Source of the DNA: an uncultured Tateyamaria sp.
GTDB lineage: Bacteria > Pseudomonadota > Alphaproteobacteria > Rhodobacterales > Rhodobacteraceae
Length of the DNA: 64,000 nt
NCBI RefSeq assembly: GCF_947494755.1
Contig: NZ_CANLVZ010000013.1
Span: 1 to 64,000 of the forward strand
Direction: 5' to 3'
Shown here: positions 44,001 to 54,450 of the stretch, one piece after another
Layout of the letters: each line of letters begins with the position of its first letter
How positions within the stretch are numbered: position 1 is the stretch's first letter
The notes under the pieces: generated by a model
Databases searched by the model: none
Seen by the model: the letters and a program-made list of their open reading frames with translations, nothing else
What the model was told of the DNA's origin: nothing
Made by a program: the position numbers and the translations under genes

Positions 44001-44827
44001 TCCCGTTTGGCCGCCGCTGGATAGACCCCCAGAATGTCGAGCCTGTTGGTGAAGTAGTCCAACTCCTCCAGCGCGCGGGCAAGATCTGGGTCATCGGGAT
44101 GCCCTTCGACATCGGCATAAAACTGCGTGGCCGTGAACGCGCCGCCCACCATGTAGCTTTCGAGCTTGGTCATGTTGATGCCGTTCGTCGCGAAGCCGCC
44201 CATGGCCTTGTAAAGCGCGGCCGGGATGTTGCGCACCTCGAACACGAAGGTGGTAATCATTGTCTCGCCCCGGCGCGACATGTCCTCGTCCGGCGACATC
44301 AGCAGGAAGCGGGTGGTGTTGTGGCCCTGATCCTCGATGTCCGTTGCCAGCACGTTCAGCCCGTGAATGTCGGCGGCCACATGCGAGGCCAAGGCACCCA
44401 CGCCCATTTCACCCGAGGCGGCAATCGCGGCTGCGGCACCTGCGCTGTCAGCGGCGGCTTCGGCGGTGATCCCGTTGGCATCCAGAAAGGCCCGCGCCTG
44501 GGGCAGCAGCACCAGATGGGCGCGCACATGTTTGATATCCTCAAGCGTTTGCCCCGGCAGCGCCATCAGCGAAATGCGCACCCGCACGAACGCTTCGTCC
44601 ACGATGTGCATCCCGCTTTCGGGCAACAGCCGATGAATGTCCGCAACCCGCCCATAGGTCGTGTTTTCGACCGGCAGCATGGCCATATCGGCCCGCCCCT
44701 CGCGCACGGCGGCAAACACGTCTTCAAATGTGGTGCAGGGCACAGGCGTGCCAGAGGGGCGGGTACTGAGGCAGGCCTCGTGACTGTAGGCACCCAAATC
44801 GCCCTGGAACGCAATCCGCTCTGACAT
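43997..44827 (-). CDS. pheA: Prephenate dehydratase
   Basis: A 276-residue protein: a periplasmic-binding-fold catalytic domain (RIAFQGDLGAYSHEACLS at the start; AMLPVENTTYGRVADIHRLL; a central GNTTRFL-equivalent HNTTRFLLMSPD) and a C-terminal ACT domain from about residue 190 with NMTKLESYMVG. It converts prephenate to phenylpyruvate and is normally inhibited by phenylalanine through the ESRP-type motif, here LESYM. There is no chorismate mutase domain. The start at 44827 has AAGGA upstream. Confidence 0.95.
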   Translation of the reverse strand: MSERIAFQGDLGAYSHEACLSTRPSGTPVPCTTFEDVFAAVREGRADMAMLPVENTTYGRVADIHRLLPESGMHIVDEAFVRVRISLMALPGQTLEDIKHVRAHLVLLPQARAFLDANGITAEAAADSAGAAAAIAASGEMGVGALASHVAADIHGLNVLATDIEDQGHNTTRFLLMSPDEDMSRRGETMITTFVFEVRNIPAALYKAMGGFATNGINMTKLESYMVGGAFTATQFYADVEGHPDDPDLARALEELDYFTNRLDILGVYPAAAKRD

Positions 44828-44963
44828 CGTTACATCCTTGTCCATGCGCCGCAGTCCGTGTCAGGGCAGGGCGATTGGTCGCGCTTTCTATACCTTGCCA
44901 GTACGGAGGGGAAGCAATAGATATCGCGCGGAACGCTAACAAAAGTCGCGGAACGGAATCCTT

Positions 44964-45467
44964 ATGTTCGACACGATGACCTTCACCAAAATCGCTGCCA
45001 GCTTTTGTGGGGCGCTTCTGATCCTTTTGCTGGGCCAGTGGGCCGCTGATGAATTGTATCACTCCGGTGGCCATGGTGAGCAGTCCTATGTAATCGATAC
45101 AGGTGCCGAAGAAGCGGACGAGGATACGGTCGAAGTCGCCTTCGCCGACGTTTACGCCTCCGCCGATGCCGAAGCCGGTGTGCGTCTGTTCCGCCAATGT
45201 AGCGCGTGCCACAAGGCCGAAGCGGGCGAGAACGGCGTTGGTCCCTACCTGCACGGCGTTGTGGGCCGCGAGATCGGCTCGACCGACTATGCGTCCTACT
45301 CCGGCGCTCTATCGGAAGTTGCAGAGGTGTGGACCCCTGAAAACCTCAACGGTTTCCTTGAAGACCCACGCGGTTGGGCCCCCGGCACCTCCATGGGCTA
45401 CAACGGCCTGAGCGACGTCGAAGACCGAGCCAACCTGATTGCTTACCTCGACAGCCTAGACGACTGA
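44964..45467 (+). CDS. cycY: Membrane-anchored cytochrome c (cytochrome cy type)
   Basis: A 167-residue protein: an uncleaved N-terminal anchor (about 8-27), an acidic flexible linker (45-65), then a class I c-type domain with the heme motif CSACH (79-83) and the axial Met144 in GTSMGY. This is the architecture of Rhodobacter cytochrome cy, which carries electrons from the bc1 complex to terminal oxidases or the reaction centre while tethered to the membrane. It is monocistronic with a strong terminator. Confidence 0.92.
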   Translation: MFDTMTFTKIAASFCGALLILLLGQWAADELYHSGGHGEQSYVIDTGAEEADEDTVEVAFADVYASADAEAGVRLFRQCSACHKAEAGENGVGPYLHGVVGREIGSTDYASYSGALSEVAEVWTPENLNGFLEDPRGWAPGTSMGYNGLSDVEDRANLIAYLDSLDD

Positions 45468-45490
45468 TTTTGGGCACTTTGACAGAATTG

Positions 45491-45522
45491 AGACCGCGTG
45501 CGCTCCCGCATGCGGTCTTTTT
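45491..45522 (+). terminator. Rho-independent terminator after cycY
   Basis: AGACCGC-G-TGCG pairs with CGCA-T-GCGGTCT around a CTCC loop and is followed by a T tract (TCTTTTTC). One mismatch sits in the middle of the stem. It starts 23 bp after the stop codon. Confidence 0.9.
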
Positions 45523-45657
45523 CGTTGTTATGTTTCAAATGCGGGGCCTCATGCCGCTGTGAGATCACGGAATCTCAAGTTGCAAATTGGCGCGGCAGCG
45601 ATTTAGCTTAAATTCCAACGACAAGACGGCCCTGAACGCCACATTGGAGGACAACCG

Positions 45658-47607
45658 ATGCGTGACACCAGATCCCGGACCCAAGCACAGGCGCGTACCA
45701 AGGCGGTGCGAGAGACATCTCTGCGATGGGGGGCTTTGGTCGTCTTGGGGCTGATTACCACGTTCGCATGGGCCAGTCTGACGCGCGCCGACGGGCATGA
45801 AACGATCATCGAATCCCACGGTTTCTCGTTTTACGGTGATCTGACCTATCCCGAGGATTTTCCGCACTTCGACTATGTGAACCCCGACGCACCGAAGGGG
45901 GGCGAAATCTCCCTTGGCACGGTCGGCACATTTGATTCCCTGAACCCCTATTCGCGCAAAGGCCGCGGCGCTGCCTTGTCGAGCGTGATGTATGAAAGCC
46001 TACTTGGCGAAGGGGTGAACGGAACGCCCGCCCCGGCGGACGTCTACGCCGAATATTACGGCTTACTGGCGAAACGCATAGAATACGACGAGGGCAAGAA
46101 CTGGGTCATCTTCCACATGCGTCCCGAGGCCCGGTTCTCCACCGGCGATCCCGTCACCGCCCACGATATCTACTTTTCGCACAACCTGCTACTGGATCAG
46201 GGTTTGAAATCCTATGGCGACGCTGTCCGCAAGCGCATCCCCAAAGTCGAGGTGCTGGACGATCACCGCATCAAGTTCTACTTTACCGAAGGCATCTCGC
46301 GCCGATCGTTGATCGAACAGGTCGGCTTCGTCCCCGCCTGGTCCAAGAAGTGGTACGAGGAAACCGGCGCGCGTCTGGATGAAAGCCGCCTAACCACATC
46401 ACCCGGTTCGGGGCCCTACATGCTCGACAGTTTCGATGTGAACCGGCGCGTGACTTACAAACGCAACCGCGACTACTGGGGCAACGATCTGCCCATCAAC
46501 GTGGGCCGCAACAATTTCGACAGCATCCGCATCGAATATTTCGGCGATGCAGAGGCCGCCTTTCAGGGCTTTCTGGCTGGCGAGTTCACGTATCGCACTG
46601 AAAACGACTCCAAGAAGTGGGCGACCGGCTATGACACGCCCAAGGTCAACAGCGGTGCGATCCAGTTGCGCGAGTTGCGCGACGGCACGCCGCCCACTCC
46701 GTCAGGCATCGTTTTCAACCTGAATTCCCCTGTGTTCGAGGACCGCCGCGTGCGCGAGGCAGTGGCACTGGCCTACAATTTCGAGTGGACCAACGCATCA
46801 CTGCAATACGGTCTGTTCCAACAGCGCGCGTCCTTTACCCAAGACACGCCGATCATGGCGACCGGTGTGCCTGAAGGGGCCGAATTGGAGTTTCTGCAAG
46901 GTCTTGGCGATCTGGTCCCGCCCGAAGTCCTGAGCGAAGAGGTGCGTATGCCGCATACCTCGAACGAGGCGCGATTGTTTGACCGGCGCAATGCGCGCAA
47001 GGCCATGGCGCTGCTGGACGAGGCGGGATGGGCCGTCGGTGATGACGGCATCCGTCGCAAGGAAGGGCAAACGCTGACCATCAACTATCTGTTCAATTCG
47101 TCCTCGCCCGACACGCTGTCCGGCGCGATGGAAAATTTCGTATCCAACGTCGAAAAGCTGGGCATCGACATCCGCCTCGAAAAAGTGGACCCGTCCCAAT
47201 ATACCTCGCGTGAACGCGATCGCGACTATGATCTGGTCTATGATTCCTACGCTGCGTTCTTGGGCACCGGCACGGGGCTTGCCCAACGCTTTGGCTCCGA
47301 AGCTGCCGAGTTCTCCCTGTTCAACCCTGCCGGGCTCGCCAGCCCCCTGATTGACGCCATCATCGAAGGATCGCTGCTGGCTGAAACCCGCGAGGAGGAG
47401 CAAGCCTCGCTCATGGCGCTCGACCGGGCGCTGCGCCACGAGTTCATCATGATCCCGTTGTGGTACAAACCCAATCACTGGGTCGCCTATTACGACATGT
47501 ACGAGTTCCCTGACGTGTTGCCGCCCTATGGCCTGGGGCAGCTCGATTTCTGGTGGTACAACGAAGAAAAGGCAGCCGAGCTGCGTGCCTCCGGCGCGTT
47601 GAGGTAA
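45658..47607 (+). CDS. yejA: Oligopeptide ABC transporter substrate-binding protein (YejA-like)
   Basis: A 649-residue extracytoplasmic binding protein of SBP family 5. The N terminus has a basic region and a hydrophobic segment ([23 protein letters not shown]), then [31 protein letters not shown], typical of the YejA branch. It captures peptides (YejA types take up peptides and microcin C) for the YejBEF membrane complex encoded directly downstream. GGAGG precedes the start at 45658. Confidence 0.92.
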   Translation: MRDTRSRTQAQARTKAVRETSLRWGALVVLGLITTFAWASLTRADGHETIIESHGFSFYGDLTYPEDFPHFDYVNPDAPKGGEISLGTVGTFDSLNPYSRKGRGAALSSVMYESLLGEGVNGTPAPADVYAEYYGLLAKRIEYDEGKNWVIFHMRPEARFSTGDPVTAHDIYFSHNLLLDQGLKSYGDAVRKRIPKVEVLDDHRIKFYFTEGISRRSLIEQVGFVPAWSKKWYEETGARLDESRLTTSPGSGPYMLDSFDVNRRVTYKRNRDYWGNDLPINVGRNNFDSIRIEYFGDAEAAFQGFLAGEFTYRTENDSKKWATGYDTPKVNSGAIQLRELRDGTPPTPSGIVFNLNSPVFEDRRVREAVALAYNFEWTNASLQYGLFQQRASFTQDTPIMATGVPEGAELEFLQGLGDLVPPEVLSEEVRMPHTSNEARLFDRRNARKAMALLDEAGWAVGDDGIRRKEGQTLTINYLFNSSSPDTLSGAMENFVSNVEKLGIDIRLEKVDPSQYTSRERDRDYDLVYDSYAAFLGTGTGLAQRFGSEAAEFSLFNPAGLASPLIDAIIEGSLLAETREEEQASLMALDRALRHEFIMIPLWYKPNHWVAYYDMYEFPDVLPPYGLGQLDFWWYNEEKAAELRASGALR

Positions 47608-47611
47608 GCGG

Positions 47612-48703
47612 ATGGCCCCCTATATCCTGCGCCGGCTGCTGTTGGTCATACCGACATTGCTGGGCATTTTGCTGGTCAACTTTACGCTGACCCAATTCGT
47701 GCCCGGCGGCCCGGTCGAACAGGCCATTGCGCGCGCCCAAGGGGGCGGCGACGTGTTCGGTGGCTTTGCGGGGGGCAATAACGATGCCGGAACGGACGAG
47801 CTGAATACCGCCTCCGACAGCTCCTACGTGGGCGCGCGTGGCCTACCGCCCGAGTTCATCGCCGAGTTGGAGCGGGAGTTTGGGTTTGACAAACCCCCCG
47901 TACAGCGCTTCCTCAACATGGTGTGGAACTACGCCCGGTTTGATTTTGGCGAGAGCTACTTTCGATCTATCGGGGTGATTGATCTGGTCATCGAAAAGCT
48001 GCCTGTGTCGATCAGTCTGGGGCTGTGGTCGACCCTCATCGCCTATGTGATTTCGATCCCGCTTGGCATCCGCAAGGCGGTCAAGGACGGCACGCCCTTT
48101 GATACATGGACCTCCGGCGCGATCATCGCCGCTTACGCCATCCCGGGCTTTCTGTTCGCGATCCTCTTGCTCGTACTTTTCGCGGGGGGCAGCTATTACC
48201 AGATATTCCCGTTGCGCGGCCTCACCTCGGACAACTTCGATGAATTGAGCGCGCTCGGCAAAGTCGCCGACTATTTCTGGCACATCACCCTGCCGGTGCT
48301 TGCGGGCACCATCGGGGCCTTTGCCACGCTGACCCTGCTGACCAAGAACAGCTTTCTGGACGAGATCAAGAAGCTTTACGTCATGACCGCCCGCGCCAAG
48401 GGGCTGTCGGAACGGCGCGTGCTTTATGGCCACGTGTTCCGCAACGCGATGCTGATCGTGATCGCAGGCTTTCCGGCTGTGTTCATTGGCGTGTTCTTTG
48501 GCGGCTCGCTGATTATCGAAACGATCTTTTCGCTCGACGGTCTGGGGCGGCTCGGGTTCGAGGCGGCGGTCGCGCGTGATTACCCCATCGTCTTCGGCAC
48601 GCTTTATATCTTCGGCCTCATGGGCCTGCTCGTCGGTATCCTGTCGGACCTCATGTACGTGCTGGTCGATCCGCGCATCGACTTTGAGCGGAGGGAGGGC
48701 TGA
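47612..48703 (+). CDS. yejB: ABC transporter permease (YejB-like)
   Basis: A 363-residue inner-membrane permease. It starts with [20 protein letters not shown], has an insert with a Gly-rich loop near residues 45-70 as in YejB, and carries the EAA coupling motif ([23 protein letters not shown]). The gap after yejA is 4 bp, and its stop overlaps the next start. Confidence 0.94.
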   Translation: MAPYILRRLLLVIPTLLGILLVNFTLTQFVPGGPVEQAIARAQGGGDVFGGFAGGNNDAGTDELNTASDSSYVGARGLPPEFIAELEREFGFDKPPVQRFLNMVWNYARFDFGESYFRSIGVIDLVIEKLPVSISLGLWSTLIAYVISIPLGIRKAVKDGTPFDTWTSGAIIAAYAIPGFLFAILLLVLFAGGSYYQIFPLRGLTSDNFDELSALGKVADYFWHITLPVLAGTIGAFATLTLLTKNSFLDEIKKLYVMTARAKGLSERRVLYGHVFRNAMLIVIAGFPAVFIGVFFGGSLIIETIFSLDGLGRLGFEAAVARDYPIVFGTLYIFGLMGLLVGILSDLMYVLVDPRIDFERREG

Positions 48704-49866
48704 TGGCTGTACAAGACACCGACGCGCCCGTGGTCGTCCCGGCCCCCAAGCGGAAATTCTTTTCGCTCTCGCCGCTCAATCAACGCCGCTGGCGCAGTTT
48801 CAAGAAGAACCGCCGCGCCTATTGGTCGCTGTGGATTTTTGCCGTGCTTTTCGGATTGTCGCTGTTTGCCGAATTTCTCGCCTATGACAAACCGATCCTC
48901 GTGCGCTATCAGGGCGAATTCTACACCCCCATCTGGAACTTCTATTCCGAGACAGACTTCGGCGGTGATTTCCAGACCGAAGCGTCCTACCGCGACCCCG
49001 AGGTCGAATGCCTGATCGTGTCGGGGGGGCTGGATGCCTGTTTTGACGACCCCGAAGGCGTGATCGAGGATGCCCAGGACGGCGAAGTGGACGGTGAGGC
49101 GATCACCAGGGGTTGGACGATCTGGCCGCTGATCCCCTATTCCTATGACACGGCCGTCGAGCGCCCCGGTGCCGCCCCGCTGCCCCCCAACGGCGAAAAT
49201 CTGTTGGGCACCGATGGCACCAAACGCGACGTGATGGCGAGGGTCATTCACGGCTTTCGCCTGTCGGTTCTGTTCACACTGATCGTCACCGGAGCGAGCG
49301 CGGTGATCGGGATCATCGCGGGCGCGGTGCAAGGCTATTTCGGCGGGCGCACCGACCTGATCTTTCAAAGGATCATCGAGATCTGGTCCTCGACCCCCAG
49401 CCTTTATGTGATCATCATCATGTTCGCCATTCTGGGACGAAGTTTCTGGCTGCTTGTGTTCCTGCTGGTGCTGTTCGGCTGGACCGGCCTTGTGGGCGTG
49501 GTGCGCGCCGAATTCCTGCGGGCACGCAACCTCGAATATGTGCGCGCCGCCCGCGCGCTTGGCGTCAACAACCTCACGATCATGTTCCGCCACATGCTGC
49601 CCAACGCGATGGTGGCGACACTGACCATGCTGCCTTTCATCATCACCGGCACGATCTCTTCGCTGGCGGTGCTCGACTTCCTCGGCTTTGGCTTGCCGTC
49701 ATCGGCACCGTCCTTGGGTGAGTTGACCCTACAGGCCAAGCAGAACCTGCAAGCGCCGTGGCTCGCCTTCACCGCCTTTACGGTGTTTGCGATCATGCTG
49801 AGCCTTCTCATTTTCATCTTCGAAGGCATCCGCGATGCCTTTGATCCGCGAAAGACGTTTTCATGA
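48703..49866 (+). CDS. yejE: ABC transporter permease (YejE-like)
   Basis: A 387-residue permease partner of YejB. There is one TM helix early (about 37-57), a large extracytoplasmic loop (about 60-185), then the core five helices with the EAA motif YVRAARALGVNNLTIMFRHMLPNAM. The extended loop between TM1 and TM2 is typical of YejE. It overlaps yejB by 1 bp and yejF by 4 bp (ATGA). Confidence 0.94.
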   Translation: MAVQDTDAPVVVPAPKRKFFSLSPLNQRRWRSFKKNRRAYWSLWIFAVLFGLSLFAEFLAYDKPILVRYQGEFYTPIWNFYSETDFGGDFQTEASYRDPEVECLIVSGGLDACFDDPEGVIEDAQDGEVDGEAITRGWTIWPLIPYSYDTAVERPGAAPLPPNGENLLGTDGTKRDVMARVIHGFRLSVLFTLIVTGASAVIGIIAGAVQGYFGGRTDLIFQRIIEIWSSTPSLYVIIIMFAILGRSFWLLVFLLVLFGWTGLVGVVRAEFLRARNLEYVRAARALGVNNLTIMFRHMLPNAMVATLTMLPFIITGTISSLAVLDFLGFGLPSSAPSLGELTLQAKQNLQAPWLAFTAFTVFAIMLSLLIFIFEGIRDAFDPRKTFS

Positions 49867-51443
49867 CCCCATTGCTCGACGTCAAGGACCTGCGGGTGGG
49901 ATTCCGGCAGGACGGCAAGCTGACCGAGGCGGTGCGCGGCGTGTCGTTCTCGGTTGCGCGGGGCGAAACGGTCGCGCTGGTGGGCGAATCCGGATCAGGC
50001 AAGTCGGTGTCGGCCCTGTCCACCGTGTCCTTGCTGGGTGACAGCGCGGAGGTGTCGGGGTCGGTTACTTACGACGGCCAGCAGATGATCGGCGCGGATG
50101 AGCGGCTGTTGCGCAAGGTGCGCGGCAACGACATCTCGTTCATCTTCCAAGAACCGATGACGTCGCTGAACCCGCTGCACACCATCGAAAAGCAACTGGG
50201 CGAAAGCCTTGCGCTGCACCAGGGGATCGTGGGCGAGGATGCAAAGGGCCGTATCCTCGAACTGCTCGACAAGGTGGGCATTCGCGACGCCGAAAGCCGC
50301 CTGTCGGCCTATCCCCACCAACTCTCTGGCGGGCAGCGCCAGCGCGTGATGATCGCCATGGCGCTGGCCAACAAGCCGGATGTGTTGATCGCGGATGAGC
50401 CGACCACCGCGCTGGATGTCACCATTCAGGCGCAAATCCTCGACCTGCTGGCCGGGTTGAAAGAGACCGAGGGCATGGGCCTTTTGTTCATCACCCACGA
50501 CCTCGGGATCGTGCGCCGCATTGCCGACCGGGTGTGCGTGATGCAGCAGGGCGAAATCGTTGAGACGGGTCCGACCGCCGAATTGTTCGCCAACCCGCAG
50601 CACCCTTATACGCAAAAGCTGCTGAGCGCGGAGCCTACGGGCCAGCCCGCTCCGGTCCCTGCCGATGCGAAGCTGGTGGCCGAAACGGCGAACCTCAAAG
50701 TCTGGTTTCCGATCACGGCAGGCTTTCTGCGCAAGACGGTCGGACACGTAAAGGCGGTCAACGACGCGACCCTGCAAGTCCATGCGGGCGAAACCGTGGG
50801 CATCGTGGGCGAATCGGGGTCAGGCAAGACGACGCTGGCGCTTGCGATCATGCGTTTGATCGCGTCCGAGGGCAGCATTGTGTACATGGGCCAAGACATC
50901 CGCGCCTGGTCCGTGCGCGAATTGCGCCGGCTGCGCAAGGACATGCAGATCGTGTTTCAGGACCCCTATGGCTCGCTCAGCCCGCGCATGACGGCGATGC
51001 AGATCATCGCCGAAGGGTTGGGGATCCACGGGATCGAGGACGGGCGCGGCCCGCGCGAAGTTGTGGCCGAGGTCATGGCCGAGGTAGGCCTCGATCCGTT
51101 GACCATGGATCGCTACCCGCACGAGTTCTCGGGTGGTCAGCGCCAGCGCATCGCCATCGCGCGCGCCATGGTCCTGCGCCCCAAGCTGGTGGTGCTGGAC
51201 GAGCCGACTTCGGCGCTCGACATGACGGTGCAGGTGCAAATCGTTGAATTGCTGCGCGGGCTACAGCAGAAATATGGGCTGGCGTTCTTGTTCATCAGCC
51301 ATGACCTCAAGGTCGTGCGCGCGATGAGTCACAAGGTGCTGGTGATGAAACAGGGTGATGTGGTCGAGCAGGGAGCGGCGGATGATCTGTTTGAGCGACC
51401 TCAAACCGATTACACCCGCCTGTTGCTGCAAGCCACGCACTAG
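49863..51443 (+). CDS. yejF: ABC transporter ATP-binding protein, two ABC domains (YejF-like)
   Basis: A 526-residue protein with two tandem ATPase domains. Each has Walker A (GESGSGKS at 41-48 and GESGSGKTT near 318), a signature motif (LSGGQRQRV and FSGGQRQRI) and Walker B (ADEPTTALD and LDEPTSALD). It powers the YejB/YejE permease. The start overlaps the yejE stop; the TAG overlaps the stop of the convergent small membrane gene as CTAG. Confidence 0.95.
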   Translation: MTPLLDVKDLRVGFRQDGKLTEAVRGVSFSVARGETVALVGESGSGKSVSALSTVSLLGDSAEVSGSVTYDGQQMIGADERLLRKVRGNDISFIFQEPMTSLNPLHTIEKQLGESLALHQGIVGEDAKGRILELLDKVGIRDAESRLSAYPHQLSGGQRQRVMIAMALANKPDVLIADEPTTALDVTIQAQILDLLAGLKETEGMGLLFITHDLGIVRRIADRVCVMQQGEIVETGPTAELFANPQHPYTQKLLSAEPTGQPAPVPADAKLVAETANLKVWFPITAGFLRKTVGHVKAVNDATLQVHAGETVGIVGESGSGKTTLALAIMRLIASEGSIVYMGQDIRAWSVRELRRLRKDMQIVFQDPYGSLSPRMTAMQIIAEGLGIHGIEDGRGPREVVAEVMAEVGLDPLTMDRYPHEFSGGQRQRIAIARAMVLRPKLVVLDEPTSALDMTVQVQIVELLRGLQQKYGLAFLFISHDLKVVRAMSHKVLVMKQGDVVEQGAADDLFERPQTDYTRLLLQATH

Positions 51444-51673
51444 GCGAGCAGGCCGACCACCATGGCTGCTGCCGCGACCACGTGGATCAGCATGATCGCG
51501 CGGTCGTTCCAGTGCAGCCCGACGATAAACCAGCCCACGATGCCTGCGCTGAAAAAGTAAAGGTTGAGGGGCGTGGCCTCCATCGCCGTGGCCCCGTAGC
51601 CGAAGATTTGGAGTGCGGATGCAATCCATTTGATCACGTCCGTGCTCAGCGTCTGACGCAGCGCGATCCTCAT
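51440..51673 (-). CDS. Small membrane protein, unknown function
   Basis: A 77-residue protein with about three hydrophobic segments ([50 protein letters not shown]). No family recognised with certainty. The start at 51673 (MRIALRQT) overlaps the stop of the tiny gene upstream by 4 bp, so the two are translationally coupled. It is convergent with yejF, sharing CTAG. Confidence 0.65.
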   Translation of the reverse strand: MRIALRQTLSTDVIKWIASALQIFGYGATAMEATPLNLYFFSAGIVGWFIVGLHWNDRAIMLIHVVAAAAMVVGLLA

Positions 51674-51798
51674 AGTCTGTTCAGATCGATGCAGGTCATG
51701 CGACGGGTGTGCCACCATTTACGTTTGGGGGAGCTGACGGGGACGCAGCGCCGGGTACGCGATGCAGTCATGAAAGTTTGGGCATAGATATCGAGCAT
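51670..51798 (-). CDS. Tiny basic 42-residue protein, coupled to the gene downstream
   Basis: A 42-residue frame (MLDIYAQTFMTASRTRRC at the start, MTCIDLNRL at the end), rich in Arg, Thr, Lys and Trp. ATG at 51798 has GAGG 7 bp upstream, and its TGA overlaps the next ATG (ATGA). The ribosome site and coupling support translation. It could be a leader peptide or a functional microprotein. It is divergent from the LysR gene across 101 AT-rich bp. Confidence 0.5.
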   Translation of the reverse strand: MLDIYAQTFMTASRTRRCVPVSSPKRKWWHTRRMTCIDLNRL

Positions 51799-51899
51799 GG
51801 GGGAACCTCGTTTGTTGATGTCGTTGTGCCACCAAACTTGCGCAAACGGCGTTATAATGCGACTCAATTGAAAATATAAAATGTAAGCTGAGTTGACAT

Positions 51900-52775
51900 A
51901 TGGACTGGAGAGACCTCCCCCCGCTCGCCGCATTGCGCGCCTTTGCCGCCTTTGTGGAGACAGGCAGCGTGGTGGAGGCGGGTGCGGCGCTTAACGTCAG
52001 TCACGCGGCGATCAGCCAGCAATTGCGTGCGCTTGAGGCGCATCTGGGCGTCAGCCTGTTGGACCGGTCGGGGCGCGCCATGGTGCTGACCCCTGACGGA
52101 GAGATATTGGCCCAGGGGTGCAGCGATGGGTTTGCCAGCATCGCCCGCGCGGTGGCGCTGGTGACCGGGGCCGAGGCGGCGCGCCCACTGCATATTTCGC
52201 CCACACCCAGCTTTGCCGCCGCATGGCTGATGCCGCGCCTCTCCGAATTCCGCGCCGTTCATCCGGGGATCAATCTGGTGCTGAACCCCACCGCTGATCT
52301 TGTGACGCTGAGCCCCGGCGGGGTCGATGTGTCGATCCGCTACGGCGTGGGCGGATGGGACGGGTTGGACGATGAATTGCTGCTGGAGACCTCAATGGTC
52401 GTGGTGGCCGCGCCTGCCTTGGTGGCTGGCCACGACACAACGGATCTGACGCGCTTGGGCGAGTTGCCGTGGCTGGAGGAGGTCGGTACCTCTGAAAGCA
52501 CCCGCTGGCTCGAGACAAAGGGTGCGATGGGGGGGCTGCGCGGGGTGCTGACCCAAGTGCCGGGCAACCTGATGCTGGATGGTGCGCGGGACGGGCAGGG
52601 GTTGGCCGTCACGGTGCGGGCGTTTGTGGAAGCAGATATTCAGGCCGGTCGTCTGATCGTTCTGCATGAGGATGCGATCCCGGGGGCCGGATATCATCTT
52701 GTGACTCGCCCAGGCGTGCCGCGCCCTGCGCTGCGCGCTTTCGTCAAATGGATCCGCAAGGCAGCCCGGGGGTAG
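51900..52775 (+). CDS. LysR family transcriptional regulator (GcvA-like)
   Basis: A 291-residue regulator. The N-terminal helix-turn-helix DLPPLAALRAFAAFVETGSVVEAGAALNVSHAAISQQLRALE and the following LLDRSGRAMVLTPDGE are of the GcvA type; an effector-binding domain occupies about 90-290. It is divergent from the two small genes at 51440-51798, its likeliest targets. No metabolic gene is near enough to suggest a ligand. Confidence 0.92.
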   Translation: MDWRDLPPLAALRAFAAFVETGSVVEAGAALNVSHAAISQQLRALEAHLGVSLLDRSGRAMVLTPDGEILAQGCSDGFASIARAVALVTGAEAARPLHISPTPSFAAAWLMPRLSEFRAVHPGINLVLNPTADLVTLSPGGVDVSIRYGVGGWDGLDDELLLETSMVVVAAPALVAGHDTTDLTRLGELPWLEEVGTSESTRWLETKGAMGGLRGVLTQVPGNLMLDGARDGQGLAVTVRAFVEADIQAGRLIVLHEDAIPGAGYHLVTRPGVPRPALRAFVKWIRKAARG

Positions 52776-52783
52776 GGAGACGC

Positions 52784-54232
52784 TTAGGATGGTCCGATCA
52801 TGAAGCAGGTCATGTTGCGTGACTGCAAACGACGGCAGGCCAGATCAGCTGTATCGCGGGTCATGCCCATGAAGTTGGCGTCAAAACCTGTCGGGCGGCG
52901 CACCACTTTGCGCAAGGAACCATCCAGCGACGACATCTCGGCCAGTGCCGTCTGCAACAACACCTTTTCGGCTTTGTAGCGGCTGGCATAGCGGCCGATG
53001 TTCACACCCCAATGGCGCCCGCCTGAGGTGGAGACGCGGGTGACGACCTCGGGTTCGGGTTTTGTAAAGGCCACCGCTTGCGGACGTGCCGCGGGCCGCA
53101 TGGTGGGCACCAGAGCGTCCGAGATGGCCGTGGCGGCGGCACTCGCGGTAGTCTCTTCGGTTTGGGCGGCCTGAAGTGCGAGTTGGATGTCTTCGGACAT
53201 GTCCACGGTGTTGGCAGGCGCTTCGGCCACGACCACAGGTGCCGGTTCGGCACCGGGCCGCATTTTGGGACGATAGGAGGTTTTGACCGCGCCACTCAGC
53301 CGGATGACCTTGCCCGCCCCTTTGGGGGCGTCCTGATTGCCCGCGATGATGATGGGATCATCCCCCGGCACGTATTTTGGTTTGGCGGGCTTGCGCAGTG
53401 GGGCCTGGCTAGGCGCACGACGAAAGCCGAGGTCGAGCAGTTCAGCCACTTTGGCATTGCGCGACACTGTGGATTTGCCGCCGAAAACGGTTGCGATGAT
53501 GCGTTCATTGCCACGCTCAGCAGAGGCGACGAGGTTGAAGCCTGCGGCACGGGTATAGCCCGTCTTGATCCCGTCCGCGCCCTTGTAGGCCCCGAGCAGG
53601 CGGCGGTTGGTGTTGGCCACTTCGGTGATACCCGCATGAGTGGTGCGGCGCGAAAACAGGTTATAGTACTGTGGGTAATCATACAGCATGTGCCGCCCCA
53701 TGATCGACATGTCACGAGCGGTCGACATGTGCCCCGTTTCGGTCAGGCCATGGGCGTTCTTGAAGGTCGTGCGGGTCATGCCAAGGGACTTGGCGGTGCG
53801 GGTCATGCGACGGGCAAAGGCCGCTTCGGAACCGGACACAGCCTCGGCAAGTGCAGTGGCCGCGTCATTGGCGGATTTCACGGCAGCGGCGCGGATCAGA
53901 TAGCGCAGTTGAATGCGGGATCCGGACTTGAGGCCCAGTTTCGAGGGCGGCTCGGACGCGGCATGTTTGGAAATCGTGATCTTCTGGTCCAGCGACAACT
54001 CGCCCCGTTCGATGGCCTGAAAGACAACGTAAAGCGTCATCATCTTGGTCAGCGATGCGGGATGTAGTCGCGTGTCTGCGTTGCGGGAATGGAGCACTTC
54101 GCCGGTGCGCGCATCCATCACGAACGCCGCGTAGGGCGCTGCCTTAACGGATGCAGGCAAAACCACCAGCATCCAGATCGCTGCTAATAAAAAAAGCCCA
54201 AGCCGGGCCGGCTGTGCGCGCCGAACCTTCAT
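52784..54232 (-). CDS. D-alanyl-D-alanine carboxypeptidase with SPOR domain (DacA type)
   Basis: A 482-residue low-molecular-mass penicillin-binding protein. The signal peptide runs to about residue 31. Active-site motifs: SLTK (Ser60/Lys63), SAN (120-122) and KTG (223-225). A Pro/Ala-rich linker (about 265-395) leads to a SPOR-like C-terminal domain (GRHWGVNIGRYASRYKAEKV) that should bind denuded glycans at the septum. It trims the terminal D-Ala of peptidoglycan stem peptides and could release D-Ala that feeds the D-amino acid module at 7.7-10.6 kb. Confidence 0.93.
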   Translation of the reverse strand: MKVRRAQPARLGLFLLAAIWMLVVLPASVKAAPYAAFVMDARTGEVLHSRNADTRLHPASLTKMMTLYVVFQAIERGELSLDQKITISKHAASEPPSKLGLKSGSRIQLRYLIRAAAVKSANDAATALAEAVSGSEAAFARRMTRTAKSLGMTRTTFKNAHGLTETGHMSTARDMSIMGRHMLYDYPQYYNLFSRRTTHAGITEVANTNRRLLGAYKGADGIKTGYTRAAGFNLVASAERGNERIIATVFGGKSTVSRNAKVAELLDLGFRRAPSQAPLRKPAKPKYVPGDDPIIIAGNQDAPKGAGKVIRLSGAVKTSYRPKMRPGAEPAPVVVAEAPANTVDMSEDIQLALQAAQTEETTASAAATAISDALVPTMRPAARPQAVAFTKPEPEVVTRVSTSGGRHWGVNIGRYASRYKAEKVLLQTALAEMSSLDGSLRKVVRRPTGFDANFMGMTRDTADLACRRLQSRNMTCFMIGPS

Positions 54233-54450
54233 GATAACCTGCCTATGTTTGCCTCTGGCCGCCGATTATTCGACTGACCTTTTTATAATTGCCTCAAAGC
54301 TAACACAGGTTGGATTTTCGATAAAGTGTTGATGCGGCAGGTGAATTGGTTTTTCTGCACCGCAGCTTCTCAACATGTTGGGGATACGCAGCGGTATCAT
54401 GCCATACCGGCCATTGTGGCAGGAATGTGGCACCGACTCGGCCCGTCCGC

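Noticed and set aside
46798..47478. A 226-codon minus-strand frame inside yejA.
   Set aside because: It is antisense to a well-supported binding-protein gene and has no motif or start signal.
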